Shown in pieces: positions 20,850-31,441 of a stretch of DNA of 64,000 bases. The notes beneath the pieces are model-generated. The model saw only the letters and a program-made list of their open reading frames with translations. It searched no databases and was not told the DNA's origin. This DNA is from Leclercia adecarboxylata (GTDB lineage: Bacteria; Pseudomonadota; Gammaproteobacteria; Enterobacterales; Enterobacteriaceae), in contig NZ_CP040889.1 in the NCBI RefSeq assembly GCF_006171285.1, forward strand, positions 1-64,000, read 5' to 3'. Numbering within the stretch: position 1 is the first letter of the stretch; each line of letters starts with the position of its first letter. A program made the translations under genes and the position numbers.

Positions 20850-21631
20850 TTGAACTATTACTGCCCGGCTGTCTGGCCGGGATAATGCTCGCCTGCGCGG
20901 CGGGTCCACTGGGCTCGTTTGTCGTCTGGCGCCGGATGTCCTACTTTGGCGATACGCTGGCCCATGCTTCTCTGCTGGGGGTGGCGTTTGGTTTACTGCT
21001 GGATGTGAATCCTTTTTACGCGGTGATTGCGGTGACGCTGCTGCTGGCGGCGGGTCTGGTGTGGCTTGAAAAACGCCCGCACCTTGCGGTGGATACGCTG
21101 CTTGGGATCATGGCCCACAGCGCCCTGTCGCTGGGTCTGGTGGTGGTGAGCCTGATGTCCAACATCCGCGTGGATCTGATGGCCTATCTGTTTGGCGATC
21201 TGCTGGCGGTCACGCCGGACGACCTGATTGCCATCGCCATCGGAGTGGTGATTGTTCTGGCTATCCTGCTGTGGCAGTGGCGCAACCTGCTGGCAATGAC
21301 CATCAGCCCGGATTTAGCCTTTGTTGATGGCGTGAAACTGCAGCGCGTAAAACTGCTGCTGATGCTGGTGACCGCGTTGACCATTGGCGTGGCGATGAAG
21401 TTTGTCGGGGCGCTGATCATCACCTCCCTGTTGATTATCCCTGCCGCCACCGCACGTCGTTTTGCCCGTACGCCGGAGCAGATGGCCGGTGTGGCTGTGG
21501 GTGTGGGGATGATCGCGGTGACCGGCGGATTAACCTTCTCGGCATTTTATGACACCCCTGCCGGGCCGTCCGTGGTGCTGTGTGCGGCTACGCTGTTTAT
21601 CTTCAGTATGATGAAGAAGCCTGCCAGCTGA
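20846..21631 (+). CDS. znuB: zinc ABC transporter permease
   Basis: 261 residues of the ABC-3 metal permease family with about eight membrane helices (for example [50 protein letters not shown]). The conserved [24 protein letters not shown] segment near the N-terminus carries the coupling region; [14 protein letters not shown] is the family signature. Inner-membrane channel for ZnuA-delivered zinc. Confidence 0.96.
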   Translation: MIELLLPGCLAGIMLACAAGPLGSFVVWRRMSYFGDTLAHASLLGVAFGLLLDVNPFYAVIAVTLLLAAGLVWLEKRPHLAVDTLLGIMAHSALSLGLVVVSLMSNIRVDLMAYLFGDLLAVTPDDLIAIAIGVVIVLAILLWQWRNLLAMTISPDLAFVDGVKLQRVKLLLMLVTALTIGVAMKFVGALIITSLLIIPAATARRFARTPEQMAGVAVGVGMIAVTGGLTFSAFYDTPAGPSVVLCAATLFIFSMMKKPAS

Positions 21632-21637
21632 GGTATT

Positions 21638-21713
21638 GCCCGGTGGCGCTACGCTTACCGGGCCTACGGAATTGTGCTTTTGTAGGCCGGGTAAGGCGCA
21701 GCCGCCACCCGGC
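21638..21713. repeat. paired inverted REP elements (znuB-ruvB gap)
   Basis: One REP at 21,638-21,663 and an oppositely oriented copy at 21,686-21,713, joined by a 22-base spacer: a BIME-like arrangement between the convergent znuB and ruvB genes. The second copy matches the unit near 9,500 nearly base for base. Confidence 0.85.
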
Positions 21714-21727
21714 AATGTCCAAAGTGA

Positions 21728-22741
<1,014 letters not shown>

Positions 22742-22746
22742 TTACC

Positions 22747-23358
22747 TCACAATGCGGCGCGCAGCGCTTCACGAATCAGGGTTTCACTGGTAGCGTCCGG
22801 TTTAGCCACTTTACTGACCATTCGGCTCGCTTCCTGAGGTTTATAGCCCAGCGCCACCAGCGCGGCAACCGCTTCCTGTTCCGCATCATCTGTTGCCGGG
22901 CCCGCCGGCGAAGTCAGCACGAGGTCGGCAGCAGGGGTAAACAGATCGCCATGCAGACCTTTGAAGCGATCTTTCATCTCGACAATCAGGCGCTCGGCCG
23001 TTTTCTTACCAATGCCCGGAAGTTTAATCAGGGCGGCGGGATCTTCACGCTCAACGGCGTTAACGAACTGCGCAGCCGACATCCCGGAGAGGATCGCCAG
23101 CGCCAGCTTTGGCCCCACGCCGTTGGTTTTGATCAGCTCTTTAAACAGGGTGCGTTCCTGCTTGTTGTTAAAGCCAAACAGCAGCTGGGCATCTTCACGC
23201 ACCACGAAGTGAGTAAAGATAATCGCCTCTTTGCCCGCGTCCGGCAACTCATAGAAGCAGGTCATCGGCATGTGCACTTCATAGCCCACGCCTGCGGCCT
23301 CAAGCAGCACTATCGGGGGTTGTTTTTCTAAGATGATGCCTCTGAGTCTGCCTATCAC
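22747..23358 (-). CDS. ruvA: Holliday junction recognition protein RuvA
   Basis: 203 residues. N-terminal OB fold ([15 protein letters not shown]), two helix-hairpin-helix motifs ([16 protein letters not shown] and [16 protein letters not shown]), and a C-terminal domain III that contacts RuvB ([19 protein letters not shown]). First gene of the SOS-controlled ruvAB operon. The yebB gene found between ruvA and ruvC in E. coli is absent. Confidence 0.98.
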   Translation of the reverse strand: MIGRLRGIILEKQPPIVLLEAAGVGYEVHMPMTCFYELPDAGKEAIIFTHFVVREDAQLLFGFNNKQERTLFKELIKTNGVGPKLALAILSGMSAAQFVNAVEREDPAALIKLPGIGKKTAERLIVEMKDRFKGLHGDLFTPAADLVLTSPAGPATDDAEQEAVAALVALGYKPQEASRMVSKVAKPDATSETLIREALRAAL

Positions 23359-23401
23359 GTGACGCTCCTGCGTTAAGGGCTAAAAGTTACCGCTGCCATA
23401 A

Positions 23402-23430
23402 TAAAAAAAGGCTGGATAAACATCCAGCCT
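23402..23430 (-). promoter_or_regulatory. ruvAB LexA box that also forms the ruvC terminator hairpin
   Basis: CTGGATAAACATCCAG (23412-23427) corresponds to the known E. coli ruvA SOS box CTGG-N8-CCAG. The same bases form a 9-bp hairpin (AGGCTGGAT with ATCCAGCCT) followed on the minus strand by a seven-T run, the shape of an intrinsic terminator just after the ruvC stop. Confidence 0.85.
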
Positions 23431-23442
23431 GATTTCACACAT

Positions 23443-23964
23443 TTAGCGTAATCGACCGCGCGCCAGGTTGAGCCGCGACTCGCTAATCTGCATCGCGTTC
23501 TGGCTAACGTGGCAATGGGTAATGGCAATTGCCAGCGCATCAGCGGCATCCGCCTGTGGATTGGCGGGCAGTTTTAGCAGGGTACGCACCATGTGCTGCA
23601 CCTGGCTTTTATCTGCCCCACCGTTCCCCACCACGGTCTGCTTGACCTGCCGCGCGGCGTATTCAAACACCGGCAGATCCTGGTTCACCGCGGCGACAAT
23701 CGCCACGCCGCGCGCCTGACCCAGCTTCAGCGCCGAGTCGGCGTTCTTCGCCATAAACACCTGTTCGATGGCGAAATAGTCCGGCTGGAACTGAGTGATA
23801 ATCTCCGTCACGCCCGCGTAAATAAGCTTCAGGCGCGACGGCAGATCGTCCACTTTTGTACGGATACAGCCGCTGCCCAGGTAGGTTAACTGACGCCCGA
23901 CCTGGCGGATAACGCCATAACCGGTGATGCGTGAGCCCGGGTCAATACCGAGAATAATCGCCAT
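23443..23964 (-). CDS. ruvC: Holliday junction resolvase RuvC
   Basis: 173 residues from the second Met ([12 protein letters not shown]), the E. coli length; an extra Met codon lies one codon upstream. RNase H-like nuclease with acidic catalytic residues in IILGIDPG (Asp7), FAIEQVF (Glu) and [12 protein letters not shown] (Asp pair). Introduces symmetric cuts in Holliday junctions opened by RuvAB. Downstream of yebC by 34 bases, same strand. Confidence 0.98.
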   Translation of the reverse strand: MAIILGIDPGSRITGYGVIRQVGRQLTYLGSGCIRTKVDDLPSRLKLIYAGVTEIITQFQPDYFAIEQVFMAKNADSALKLGQARGVAIVAAVNQDLPVFEYAARQVKQTVVGNGGADKSQVQHMVRTLLKLPANPQADAADALAIAITHCHVSQNAMQISESRLNLARGRLR

Positions 23965-23998
23965 CACGCCGCTCCGGTTATCGGTTTAGGTTGGGCCA

Positions 23999-24739
23999 TT
24001 ACAGCGTAGCCGCAACCTCGTCGGAGATTTCACCGTTGTGATAAACTTCCTGCACATCGTCGCAATCTTCAAGCATGTCGATCAGACGCAGCAGTTTCGG
24101 TGCGGTTTCCGCATCCATATCCGCTTTGGTGGATGGGATCATGGTGACTTCGGCTGCGTCGGCTTTCAGGCCAGCGGCTTCCAGCGCATCACGCACGGCA
24201 CCCATCTCTTCCCATGCGGTATAGACGTCAATCGCGCCGTCGTCATAGGTCACAACGTCTTCAGCACCGGCTTCCAGCGCCGCTTCCATGATCGCGTCTT
24301 CGTCGCCTTTCTCGAAGGAGATCACGCCTTTCTTGCTGAACAGGTACGCAACGGAACCGTCAGTGCCCAGGTTACCACCGGTTTTGGTGAAGGCATGACG
24401 CACTTCGGCCACGGTACGGTTACGGTTGTCGGACAAGCATTCAATCATCACCGCCGTGCCGCCAGGACCGTAACCTTCATAAATGATGGTTTCCATGTTC
24501 GCGTCTTCATCGCCGCCTACGCCACGGGCAATAGCACGGTTCAGGGTGTCACGGGTCATGTTGTTGCTCAGCGCTTTATCGATCGCTGCGCGCAGACGCG
24601 GGTTAGAGCCGGCATCGCCGCCGCCCAGACGAGCTGCGGTAACCAGCTCACGAATGATTTTGGTGAAGATCTTACCGCGTTTGGCATCCTGTGCCGCTTT
24701 GCGGTGTTTGGTGTTGGCCCACTTACTATGACCTGCCAT
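23999..24739 (-). CDS. yebC: YebC/PmpR family DNA-binding protein
   Basis: 246 residues with the family hallmark [22 protein letters not shown] at the N-terminus and three alpha/beta domains. Members are described as transcription regulators and, more recently, as translation factors that relieve ribosome stalls; the role in enterobacteria is unsettled. The acidic C-terminal part ([15 protein letters not shown]) is typical. Between nudB and ruvC in one likely transcription unit. Confidence 0.95.
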   Translation of the reverse strand: MAGHSKWANTKHRKAAQDAKRGKIFTKIIRELVTAARLGGGDAGSNPRLRAAIDKALSNNMTRDTLNRAIARGVGGDEDANMETIIYEGYGPGGTAVMIECLSDNRNRTVAEVRHAFTKTGGNLGTDGSVAYLFSKKGVISFEKGDEDAIMEAALEAGAEDVVTYDDGAIDVYTAWEEMGAVRDALEAAGLKADAAEVTMIPSTKADMDAETAPKLLRLIDMLEDCDDVQEVYHNGEISDEVAATL

Positions 24740-24766
24740 AAAAAACTCTCCAAAAAGCGCGCCCTT

Positions 24767-25210
24767 TCAGGCGGCGTTAATTACAAATTCTTCAATCGCC
24801 TGCCGGTTGCTCCACGACTTGGTTAACGCTGCGGCTTCGGCTGCATTAACCCAGCGGTAGGTCAAATGTTCGGTGAACACGATCTCCCGCTCGTGGGGAA
24901 GCGCAAGGCAGAACCAGGATTCTGTATTGCGTTCGGTCCCCGGCGCATAGCGATGACGTAAATGGCTAAAGATTTCAAAATCCACCGTGCGCTGACAGTC
25001 CTTCAGGGTCAGTTGCTCGCGAGCAACATCAATGGCGACCTCTTCCTTTACTTCACGCGCGGCGGCCTGCAACGCGGTTTCACCCTCCTCCAGGCTGCCG
25101 GTAACCGACTGCCAGAAGGCGGGATCGTCGCGTCGCTGCAACATCAGCACCCGCTTCGTGTCTTCTGCATAAATGATCACTAACACGGAAACGGGAAGCT
25201 TATATGCCAT
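24767..25210 (-). CDS. nudB: dihydroneopterin triphosphate diphosphatase
   Basis: 147 residues. Removes pyrophosphate from dihydroneopterin triphosphate in folate synthesis. The Nudix box runs GSLEEGE...REVKEE at about residues 38-57, with the metal-binding glutamates in place. One base separates the aspS stop from the nudB start, so the two are coupled. Length matches E. coli. Confidence 0.95.
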   Translation of the reverse strand: MAYKLPVSVLVIIYAEDTKRVLMLQRRDDPAFWQSVTGSLEEGETALQAAAREVKEEVAIDVAREQLTLKDCQRTVDFEIFSHLRHRYAPGTERNTESWFCLALPHEREIVFTEHLTYRWVNAAEAAALTKSWSNRQAIEEFVINAA

Positions 25211-25211
25211 A

Positions 25212-26984
25212 TCAGTTTTTCTCTTCCTTTTTCACCACTTCGATACCCAGTTCGCTCAGGGAAGCCGGGTTAGCGAAGCTTGGCGCTTCGGTCATCAGAC
25301 ACGCAGCGGCGGTGGTTTTCGGGAAGGCGATAACATCACGAATGTTGTCGGTGCCGGTCAGCAGCATGGTCAGACGATCCAGACCAAACGCCAGACCTGC
25401 GTGCGGCGGTGTACCGTACTTCAGGGCATCCAGCAGGAAGCCAAACTTCTCGCGCTGTTCCTGTTCGTTAATGCCCAGAATACCAAATACGGTCTGCTGC
25501 ATGTCGCCGCTGTGGATACGCACGGAACCGCCGCCCACTTCGTAGCCGTTGATCACCATGTCGTAGGCGTTAGCGACTGCCTCTTCCGGTGCTGCTTGCA
25601 GCTCTGCCGCGCTCATCTCTTTCGGGGAGGTGAACGGGTGGTGCATCGCGGTCAGACCGCCTTCGCCGTCATCTTCGAACATCGGGAAGTCGATAACCCA
25701 CAGCGGCGCCCATTTGGCTTCGTCAGTGAGGTTCAGATCTTTGCCCAGCTTCAGACGCAGTGCGCCCAGCGCGTCGGCAACCACTTTCTTGTTGTCCGCG
25801 CCGAAGAAGATCATGTCGCCGTCCTGGGCTTCAGTACGCGCCAGAATGGATTCAACGATCTCAGCATTCAGGAATTTCGCCACCGGGCTGGTGATGCCTT
25901 CGATGCCTTTCGCACGCTCGGTGACTTTGATGTAAGCCAGGCCTTTCGCGCCATAAATTTTGATGAAGTTGCCGTAGTCGTCAATCTGCTTACGGCTTAA
26001 GGCAGCACCGCCAGGTACGCGCAGCGCGGCGACGCGGCCTTTCGGATCGTTAGCCGGGCCAGAGAAGACCGCGAACTCCACGCCTTTCAGCAGGTCGGCA
26101 ACGTCCACCAGCTCCATCGGGTTACGCAGGTCTGGTTTGTCAGAGCCGTAGCGACGTTCCGCTTCAGCGAAGGTCATGATTGGGAAGTCGCCCAGATCCA
26201 CGCCCTTCACGTCCAGCCACAGGCTGCGTACCAGCGCTTCCATCACTTCACGCACCTGCTCAGCGGTCATGAAGGAGGTCTCGACGTCGATCTGGGTAAA
26301 TTCTGGCTGACGGTCAGCACGCAGGTCTTCGTCACGGAAGCATTTCACAATCTGATAGTAGCGGTCGAAACCGGACATCATCAGCAGCTGTTTGAACAGC
26401 TGAGGGGACTGTGGCAGCGCGTAGAATTTGCCTTTATGGACGCGGGATGGCACGAGGTAGTCACGCGCGCCTTCCGGGGTCGCTTTGGTCAGCATCGGGG
26501 TTTCGATATCGAGGAAACCGTGATCGTCCATAAAGCGGCGCACCAGGCTGGTGATTTTCGCGCGGGTTTTCAGGCGATCGGCCATTTCCGGGCGACGCAG
26601 ATCAAGATAGCGGAATTTCAGACGCGCTTCTTCGGTGTTGACGTGGTTGAAATCCAGCGGCAGTGAGTCTGAACGGTTAATGATGGTCAGATCGGTCGCC
26701 AGCACTTCGATTTCACCGGTCGCCATGTCGCTGTTGATGTTCTTTTCGTCACGCGCACGCACGGTACCGGTCACCTGGATGCAGAACTCATTACGCAGTT
26801 CAGCTGCCAGCTTTAACGCATCGGCGCGGTCTGGATCGAAAAACACCTGCACGATGCCTTCGCGGTCGCGCATATCGATAAAGATAAGGCTGCCAAGATC
26901 ACGACGACGGTTGACCCAACCACACAGGGTCACCTGCTGTCCGACGTGGGACTGACGCAGCTGCCCGCAATATTCTGTACGCAT
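25212..26984 (-). CDS. aspS: aspartate-tRNA ligase
   Basis: 590 residues. N-terminal OB anticodon-binding domain ([26 protein letters not shown]), class II catalytic core with motif 2 ([18 protein letters not shown]) and motif 3 ([12 protein letters not shown]), and the bacterial GAD insertion at about residues 290-420. First gene of the aspS-nudB-yebC-ruvC cluster. The 26,985-27,224 gap separates it from divergent yecD; no clear regulatory element seen. Confidence 0.98.
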   Translation of the reverse strand: MRTEYCGQLRQSHVGQQVTLCGWVNRRRDLGSLIFIDMRDREGIVQVFFDPDRADALKLAAELRNEFCIQVTGTVRARDEKNINSDMATGEIEVLATDLTIINRSDSLPLDFNHVNTEEARLKFRYLDLRRPEMADRLKTRAKITSLVRRFMDDHGFLDIETPMLTKATPEGARDYLVPSRVHKGKFYALPQSPQLFKQLLMMSGFDRYYQIVKCFRDEDLRADRQPEFTQIDVETSFMTAEQVREVMEALVRSLWLDVKGVDLGDFPIMTFAEAERRYGSDKPDLRNPMELVDVADLLKGVEFAVFSGPANDPKGRVAALRVPGGAALSRKQIDDYGNFIKIYGAKGLAYIKVTERAKGIEGITSPVAKFLNAEIVESILARTEAQDGDMIFFGADNKKVVADALGALRLKLGKDLNLTDEAKWAPLWVIDFPMFEDDGEGGLTAMHHPFTSPKEMSAAELQAAPEEAVANAYDMVINGYEVGGGSVRIHSGDMQQTVFGILGINEQEQREKFGFLLDALKYGTPPHAGLAFGLDRLTMLLTGTDNIRDVIAFPKTTAAACLMTEAPSFANPASLSELGIEVVKKEEKN

Positions 26985-27224
26985 GAGATATCCCTTAACT
27001 TAGCCGCAGGCTACAAGGTCGCAGCTTTCTGTATATCAAACTGGATGAAAAAAGGCGGCTATTATACTGGAAATTCCGCCAGACGATAAGAGAGAAGCGC
27101 GCCAGACGCGCGTTTGCTGCTCGCATCTTGCATATTCTCACAAAATTTAACAAAAATATCAGACCTGGAACATGCTGGCTCAGCGTAAGGTATTAGCAAG
27201 GCTAACTATTTAACAGGAATAACC

Positions 27225-27791
27225 ATGTTCACACTCGACGCCGCCCGTACCGCCCTTGTGGTGATTGATTTACAGGAAGGGATCCTGCCCTTTGCCGGTG
27301 GTCCGCATACCGCCCAGGATGTGGTCAGCCGCAGCGCACGTCTGGCCGAAAAATGCCGCGCCAGCGGATCGCCCGTGGTGATGGTCCGCGTGGGCTGGTC
27401 CGCCGATTTCGCCGAGGCGCTGAAACAGCCGGTGGATGCCCAGGCGCCCGCCCATGCCCTGCCGGAAAACTGGTGGCACTACCCGCTGTCTCTCGGCAAA
27501 CGCGATAGCGATATCGAGGTGACCAAACGCCAGTGGGGCGCATTCTACGGCACCGACCTGGAGTTACAGCTGCGTCGTCGCGGTATCGATACTATTATTC
27601 TGTGTGGGATCTCCACCAACATCGGCGTTGAGTCCACCGCGCGTAACGCCTGGGAGCTGGGCTTTAATCTGGTGATCGCCGAAGACGCCTGCAGCGCGGC
27701 CTCGGCCGACCAGCATCTCGGCAGCATGACCAATATCTTCCCGCGCATTGGCCGGGTACGCAGCACCGACGAGATTATCAGCGCACTATGA
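27225..27791 (+). CDS. yecD: isochorismatase-like hydrolase YecD
   Basis: 188 residues of the cysteine hydrolase (isochorismatase) superfamily. Candidate triad: Asp in LVVIDLQEG, Lys in [10 protein letters not shown] and Cys in [14 protein letters not shown]. Substrate unknown; these proteins act on amides, nicotinamide or isochorismate-like compounds. SD CAGGAA lies upstream. Its stop overlaps the yecE start by ATGA, so it was co-translated with yecE before the prophage cut in. Confidence 0.93.
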   Translation: MFTLDAARTALVVIDLQEGILPFAGGPHTAQDVVSRSARLAEKCRASGSPVVMVRVGWSADFAEALKQPVDAQAPAHALPENWWHYPLSLGKRDSDIEVTKRQWGAFYGTDLELQLRRRGIDTIILCGISTNIGVESTARNAWELGFNLVIAEDACSAASADQHLGSMTNIFPRIGRVRSTDEIISAL

Positions 27792-27892
27792 TCTATCTGG
27801 GGTTACCCCAATGGTCGCATCCGAAATGGGTGCGGCTGGGGATTACCGGTCTTGAAGAGTATGCCCGCCACTTTAACTGCATGACGCGGTAA
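27788..27892 (+). pseudogene. yecE: 5' remnant of yecE, interrupted by the prophage
   Basis: ATG overlapping the yecD stop begins [18 protein letters not shown] and continues to EEYARHFNC, the N-terminus of the DUF72 protein YecE (about 270 residues in E. coli). After codon 31 the frame runs into foreign sequence (MTR, stop), so only about a tenth of the gene remains here. The 3' part should lie beyond the far prophage end. Confidence 0.93.
27862..27890. other. attL core region, host-prophage junction in yecE
   Basis: yecE homology ends within CACTTTAACTGC (about 27,869-27,880), after which base composition and content change. The exact identical core shared by attL and attR cannot be set without the right end. 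yecE is a known integration site of lambdoid phages, including some Stx2 phages. Confidence 0.75.
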
Positions 27893-27941
27893 TTTTTCAA
27901 ATCACTAAAGAACGCCCAAGAGCATGAGTTTTCTTTAATTT

Positions 27942-27954
27942 AATCAACGCATTA
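27942..27954. promoter_or_regulatory. IHF-type site in attL
   Basis: AATCAACGCATTA matches the IHF consensus WATCAANNNNTTR exactly. It lies between the attL core and the direct repeats at 28,001-28,049, the place of the H' site in lambda attL, so it likely bends DNA in the excision complex. Confidence 0.6.
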
Positions 27955-28000
27955 TAAACACTCCTCATATGAAATTCGGTAAAGTTCATATGAGTTAAAA

Positions 28001-28049
28001 TGTCCCAACCATGCCCCAAAACTGGCCTTTATGCCCCATCCCTGCCCCA
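28001..28049. repeat. phased TGCCCCA repeats, candidate integrase arm sites
   Basis: TGTCCCA at 28,001 and TGCCCCA at 28,012, 28,032 and 28,043, all in one orientation, with steps of 11, 20 and 11 bases, close to whole helical turns. Position outside the IHF-type site mirrors the P' arm of lambda attL. Confidence 0.65.
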
Positions 28050-28087
28050 TAAAACACTTCAAAAATCCACGCTTCACACCGTTTACA

Positions 28088-28103
28088 CTGTATAAAAAAA
28101 CAG
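28088..28103 (+). promoter_or_regulatory. LexA box of the dinI-like gene
   Basis: CTGTATAAAAAAACAG is a full CTGT-N8-ACAG LexA site with AT-rich centre and flanking A/TA, 40 bases before the dinI-like start. Expression should rise in the SOS response that also induces the prophage. Confidence 0.85.
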
Positions 28104-28143
28104 TATAAATTGCGTGGTAAATCATTGCTGTTTTGGAGACGTT

Positions 28144-28455
28144 ATGTTCCTCGAACTAGTTTATGACAAACGAAATGTTGAAGGATTGGCGGGTGCCAGA
28201 GATATCATCCATGCCGAACTGACTAAGCGAGTGCACCGGATCTTTCCGGATGCAGAAGTGAAGGTTAAGCCGATGCAGGCGAATGGCTTAAACAGCGATG
28301 CCAGCAAAAGTGATCGGAAAAAGCTGAACCGAATGCTGGAGGAAATGTTTGAAGAGTCAGATATGTGGGAAGCTGAGGCTCGATTACTAACAAGCCGGAT
28401 AACCGCACTATATGAAACCAAGGGGTTCATAGCGGCTATACACAGAAAAAATTAA
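28144..28455 (+). CDS. DinI-like family protein
   Basis: 103 residues from ATG 28144 after TTGGAGACG; upstream codons in the same frame lie over the promoter. N-terminal half (MFLELVYDKRNVEGLAGARDIIHAELTKRVHRIFPDAEVKVKPM) matches the DinI/MsgA fold; DinI binds RecA filaments and tunes LexA and UmuD cleavage. The C-terminal extension (RKKLNRMLEEMFEESDMWEAEA) is typical of longer prophage versions. Alone between attL and the gtr cluster; its LexA box argues for a role in the timing of induction. Confidence 0.85.
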   Translation: MFLELVYDKRNVEGLAGARDIIHAELTKRVHRIFPDAEVKVKPMQANGLNSDASKSDRKKLNRMLEEMFEESDMWEAEARLLTSRITALYETKGFIAAIHRKN

Positions 28456-28617
28456 ACCATTATCCCTTTATCAAGAACGAATCTATGTTGCCTTTCGCCT
28501 AAAGGAATGCAAAGATCCGAAAAATCTTAGGTCGCCATCCTTCTTGTAAAGGATCTTATAGTTCAATAACTCCTCACTTTTATTGTGGGTACTAACGGTA
28601 GGTATAATGGAATAAAC

Positions 28618-30123
28618 ATGGATATTAAAAATTTAACAATCACCCAAGAAGATAAACCTTTAATATACACAATCATTGTTTCATTAACAATTGTATATGG
28701 CTATTCATTAGCTAATTATTCAATGTCAATTGATAATGAATTTACCGAGTTTTTTGCACAAAAACTCAGTATTGGGCGATGGGGCGGAGCATTCTTAAAA
28801 GAAACGATACTGCCAAATCCATACGCTCCATTTTTCACAAATCTAATATTCTGCATATTTCTTGGCTTTTCTGCCTTTACCACATCGAAGCTTCTTTCTT
28901 TTAAAAGAAATAAGGCTATTTTGTTTTCTGTCTTATGTATATCTTATCCTGCAATTTTTTATCAAGCTGATTTTATCATGCAAAGTGATGCGGTTAGCAT
29001 TGGCATGTTTGTGGGCGTTATTTCTGCATACCTAGTGATATGTAGCTTAGAAAAAATTGATTCCACACCGAGAAAAATAGGCATATATATATTGTCAGCT
29101 TTATTCTATTGCTTTTCAATTTCCGTTTATCAGTCCATATTTAATACGGCATTAGGCATTATTGCAATTTTTTATGCTCATAATTATTATGAAGGAAGAA
29201 AAACACTTACAATCTGTAAGTTACTTGCATACATATGTTGGATTATCTCTGCTCTTTCTTTGTATGTCATTTGTACAAAGGCCCTTCAAGCTATATATCA
29301 CATCGAGGGTGCCTCTTATTTAATAAATCAGATCGGATGGTTACATAATTCTTTAACAGTTAACATAACAACGATCTTAGCAGCCCTATATAAACTTACA
29401 ACAGGATCTTCGTATTATGGAGCAGCTATATTTAGACTTGCTTCAGTTTGCTTCGTTTTACACGTAGTCATGTGCTTTTGGAAAAGAAGGGGGGCAGTAA
29501 GCATAATTATGGCTTTGCTGGCTTATTTATCACCTTTTGTTCTGGTAATTGCTTTAGCATCAGATGCTCCCCCTCGCACTTTTACCTTCCAACCGTTTAT
29601 CCATGCTTTTTTTATTTGCACTATAGTTTTTTCATACTTTAAGGAATCAACCGCTAATTATGTCACTTATATTTTATGCATCATTGGCGTATGGTTTGGC
29701 TCAAGTACTTATAGCAAGCTTATGTTTTCTGACCATATGATTTGGCAATCTGACAAAATTACTGCTGCAGAAATCATCAGCACCATCAGGAATAAAATAC
29801 CTCAATACAGTGAAGGCGAGACGCCTATTTATTTTTATGGTGCACTTAATAAAAATAATATATGGAAGCCCGGAAACTCAGATATATTTGGTAGTTCCTT
29901 TTTCGCCTGGGATGGTGGTAACTCTGAGCGAATTATTGCTTTCTATCGTTCAAATTTGATTGCTGATATCAAACCTGTTACTTATGCTCAGGCAATGAGC
30001 ATAAATGATAAGATTAAAGAAGTGAAACCATGGCCGTCACGTGAGGCTATTTTCATGGAAAATGGCATCGTTGTTGTTAAATTGAGTAATAATGAAGGTT
30101 TCACAGGTAACCTTAGTAGGTAA
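28618..30123 (+). CDS. GtrC-type O-antigen glucosyltransferase (GtrII family)
   Basis: About 501 residues from ATG 28618, with ten or more hydrophobic segments and the N-terminal signature SIDNEFTEFFAQKLSIGRWG seen in the Glucos_trans_II family. Such proteins move glucose from bactoprenol-P-glucose onto O antigen in the periplasm, changing serotype and blocking phage adsorption. The gene is AT-rich compared with the backbone and the phage structural genes, so it came from elsewhere. Followed by gtrA after two bases. No strong SD. Specificity cannot be read from sequence. Confidence 0.8.
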   Translation: MDIKNLTITQEDKPLIYTIIVSLTIVYGYSLANYSMSIDNEFTEFFAQKLSIGRWGGAFLKETILPNPYAPFFTNLIFCIFLGFSAFTTSKLLSFKRNKAILFSVLCISYPAIFYQADFIMQSDAVSIGMFVGVISAYLVICSLEKIDSTPRKIGIYILSALFYCFSISVYQSIFNTALGIIAIFYAHNYYEGRKTLTICKLLAYICWIISALSLYVICTKALQAIYHIEGASYLINQIGWLHNSLTVNITTILAALYKLTTGSSYYGAAIFRLASVCFVLHVVMCFWKRRGAVSIIMALLAYLSPFVLVIALASDAPPRTFTFQPFIHAFFICTIVFSYFKESTANYVTYILCIIGVWFGSSTYSKLMFSDHMIWQSDKITAAEIISTIRNKIPQYSEGETPIYFYGALNKNNIWKPGNSDIFGSSFFAWDGGNSERIIAFYRSNLIADIKPVTYAQAMSINDKIKEVKPWPSREAIFMENGIVVVKLSNNEGFTGNLSR

Positions 30124-30125
30124 TT

Positions 30126-30482
30126 ATGCGTACATTTTCAAAATATATTGGCATAGGCATAATTAATACTTTGTCTACTTTAGTAATCATTATTTCACTG
30201 ACTGCATTTGGCGTTGACTTATACGCTGCTAATGCATGTGGATATGTTGCCGGAATACTAATCAGTTATTTATTAAACTGTACATTTACTTTTAAAAAAA
30301 ATTATGCTTTCAAAAGCATATTTTTATTTTCACTTGTTTCAGCAGTATGCTATTTTGCTAACGTAATAACAATTTACCTATCTATTTCAATTGGCTCCGG
30401 GCCTTATATAGCTCAGGTAGTAGGTATGTGTGTATACACTATTACTGGATTCCTTTTAAATAAATACGTTACATTTAAATAA
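30126..30482 (+). CDS. gtrA: GtrA-type bactoprenol-glucose flippase
   Basis: 118 residues with four hydrophobic segments (YIGIGIINTLSTLVIIISLTAFG, ACGYVAGILISYLLNCTFTF, FLFSLVSAVCYFANVITIYL, MCVYTITGFLLNKYVTF), the GtrA-like fold. Flips bactoprenol-P-glucose to the periplasmic face for the glucosyltransferase. Lies between gtrC-like and gtrB genes on one transcript; AT-rich like them. Confidence 0.9.
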   Translation: MRTFSKYIGIGIINTLSTLVIIISLTAFGVDLYAANACGYVAGILISYLLNCTFTFKKNYAFKSIFLFSLVSAVCYFANVITIYLSISIGSGPYIAQVVGMCVYTITGFLLNKYVTFK

Positions 30483-30496
30483 GGAGTAAATTAACG

Positions 30497-31441
30497 ATGA
30501 AAAATGGTTCCAAATTAATTATCGTAGTACCTTGCTACAATGAAAGCGAGGTTTTTGAAAACACGCATCTTACTTTGCAGTCCGTTATCAATGAATTAAT
30601 TGTAGATGAACTAATATCTGATAATAGTGGAATATTTTATGTGGACGATGGTAGTAAAGATGATACTTGGGAAAAAATAGCTCATGTATGCAAAATGGAA
30701 GGTTCTGGTGGGCTCAAATTGTCAAGAAATTGTGGGCACCAGGTAGCTGTAATCGCAGGCCTTCAGGAAGTTGATGCAGATGCCGTAATTACTATCGATG
30801 CTGATCTACAAGATGACGTTAAAGCAATAAAAGAAATGGTTATAAAATTTAATGAAGGTTTTGACGTTGTTTATGGTGTACGAGATGATAGAACCACTGA
30901 TTCTTTTTTCAAAAGGCAGTCAGCAAAAGCATTTTATAATTTAATGTCTAAAATTGGCGTAGAACAAATTAATAATCATGCTGACTTTAGGTTGTTGAGT
31001 AGAAGAGCTAAAGAAGCCCTTCTTTCCTACAAAGAAAGTAATCTGTATCTAAGAGGTATTGTGCCAACTATCGGATTTAAAACATCCATTGTATATTATA
31101 AACGTTTAGAAAGATTAGCCGGGCAATCAAAATATCCTTTCAGAAAGATGCTAGCTTTAGCTGTTCAGGGAATTACCTCAAACACAGTATTCCCTCTACG
31201 AGCTATCGCCTTTATTGGACTACTCATTTCTTTTACATCATTCTTATTCCTCATATTTATTATTCTTAATAAGTTATTTGGAAATACTTTCCCAGGGTGG
31301 GCATCAATAAGCGCGGGCATTTACTTTTTAGGGGGGGTGCAAATGTTTTCTATCGGTATAATTGGTGAATATGTTGGAAAAATATATATTGAAACAAAAA
31401 AGCGCCCAAGATATTTTATCGAAAATAAATACGATGTTTAA
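30497..31441 (+). CDS. gtrB: GtrB-type bactoprenol glucosyltransferase
   Basis: 314 residues: a cytoplasmic GT2 domain with FYVDDGSKDDT and ITIDADLQDD (metal-binding aspartates), the NHADFRLLSRRAKEAL block, then two C-terminal membrane helices (IAFIGLLISFTSFLFLIFII and AGIYFLGGVQMFSIGIIGEYVG). Makes bactoprenol-P-glucose from UDP-glucose. SD AAGGAG at 30,481. Last gene of the cluster. Confidence 0.92.
   Translation: MKNGSKLIIVVPCYNESEVFENTHLTLQSVINELIVDELISDNSGIFYVDDGSKDDTWEKIAHVCKMEGSGGLKLSRNCGHQVAVIAGLQEVDADAVITIDADLQDDVKAIKEMVIKFNEGFDVVYGVRDDRTTDSFFKRQSAKAFYNLMSKIGVEQINNHADFRLLSRRAKEALLSYKESNLYLRGIVPTIGFKTSIVYYKRLERLAGQSKYPFRKMLALAVQGITSNTVFPLRAIAFIGLLISFTSFLFLIFIILNKLFGNTFPGWASISAGIYFLGGVQMFSIGIIGEYVGKIYIETKKRPRYFIENKYDV

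Noticed and set aside
24038..26000. Long plus-strand frames of 262 and 275 codons over yebC and aspS
   Set aside because: Antisense shadows of well-conserved genes, with no ribosome site and low-complexity composition.
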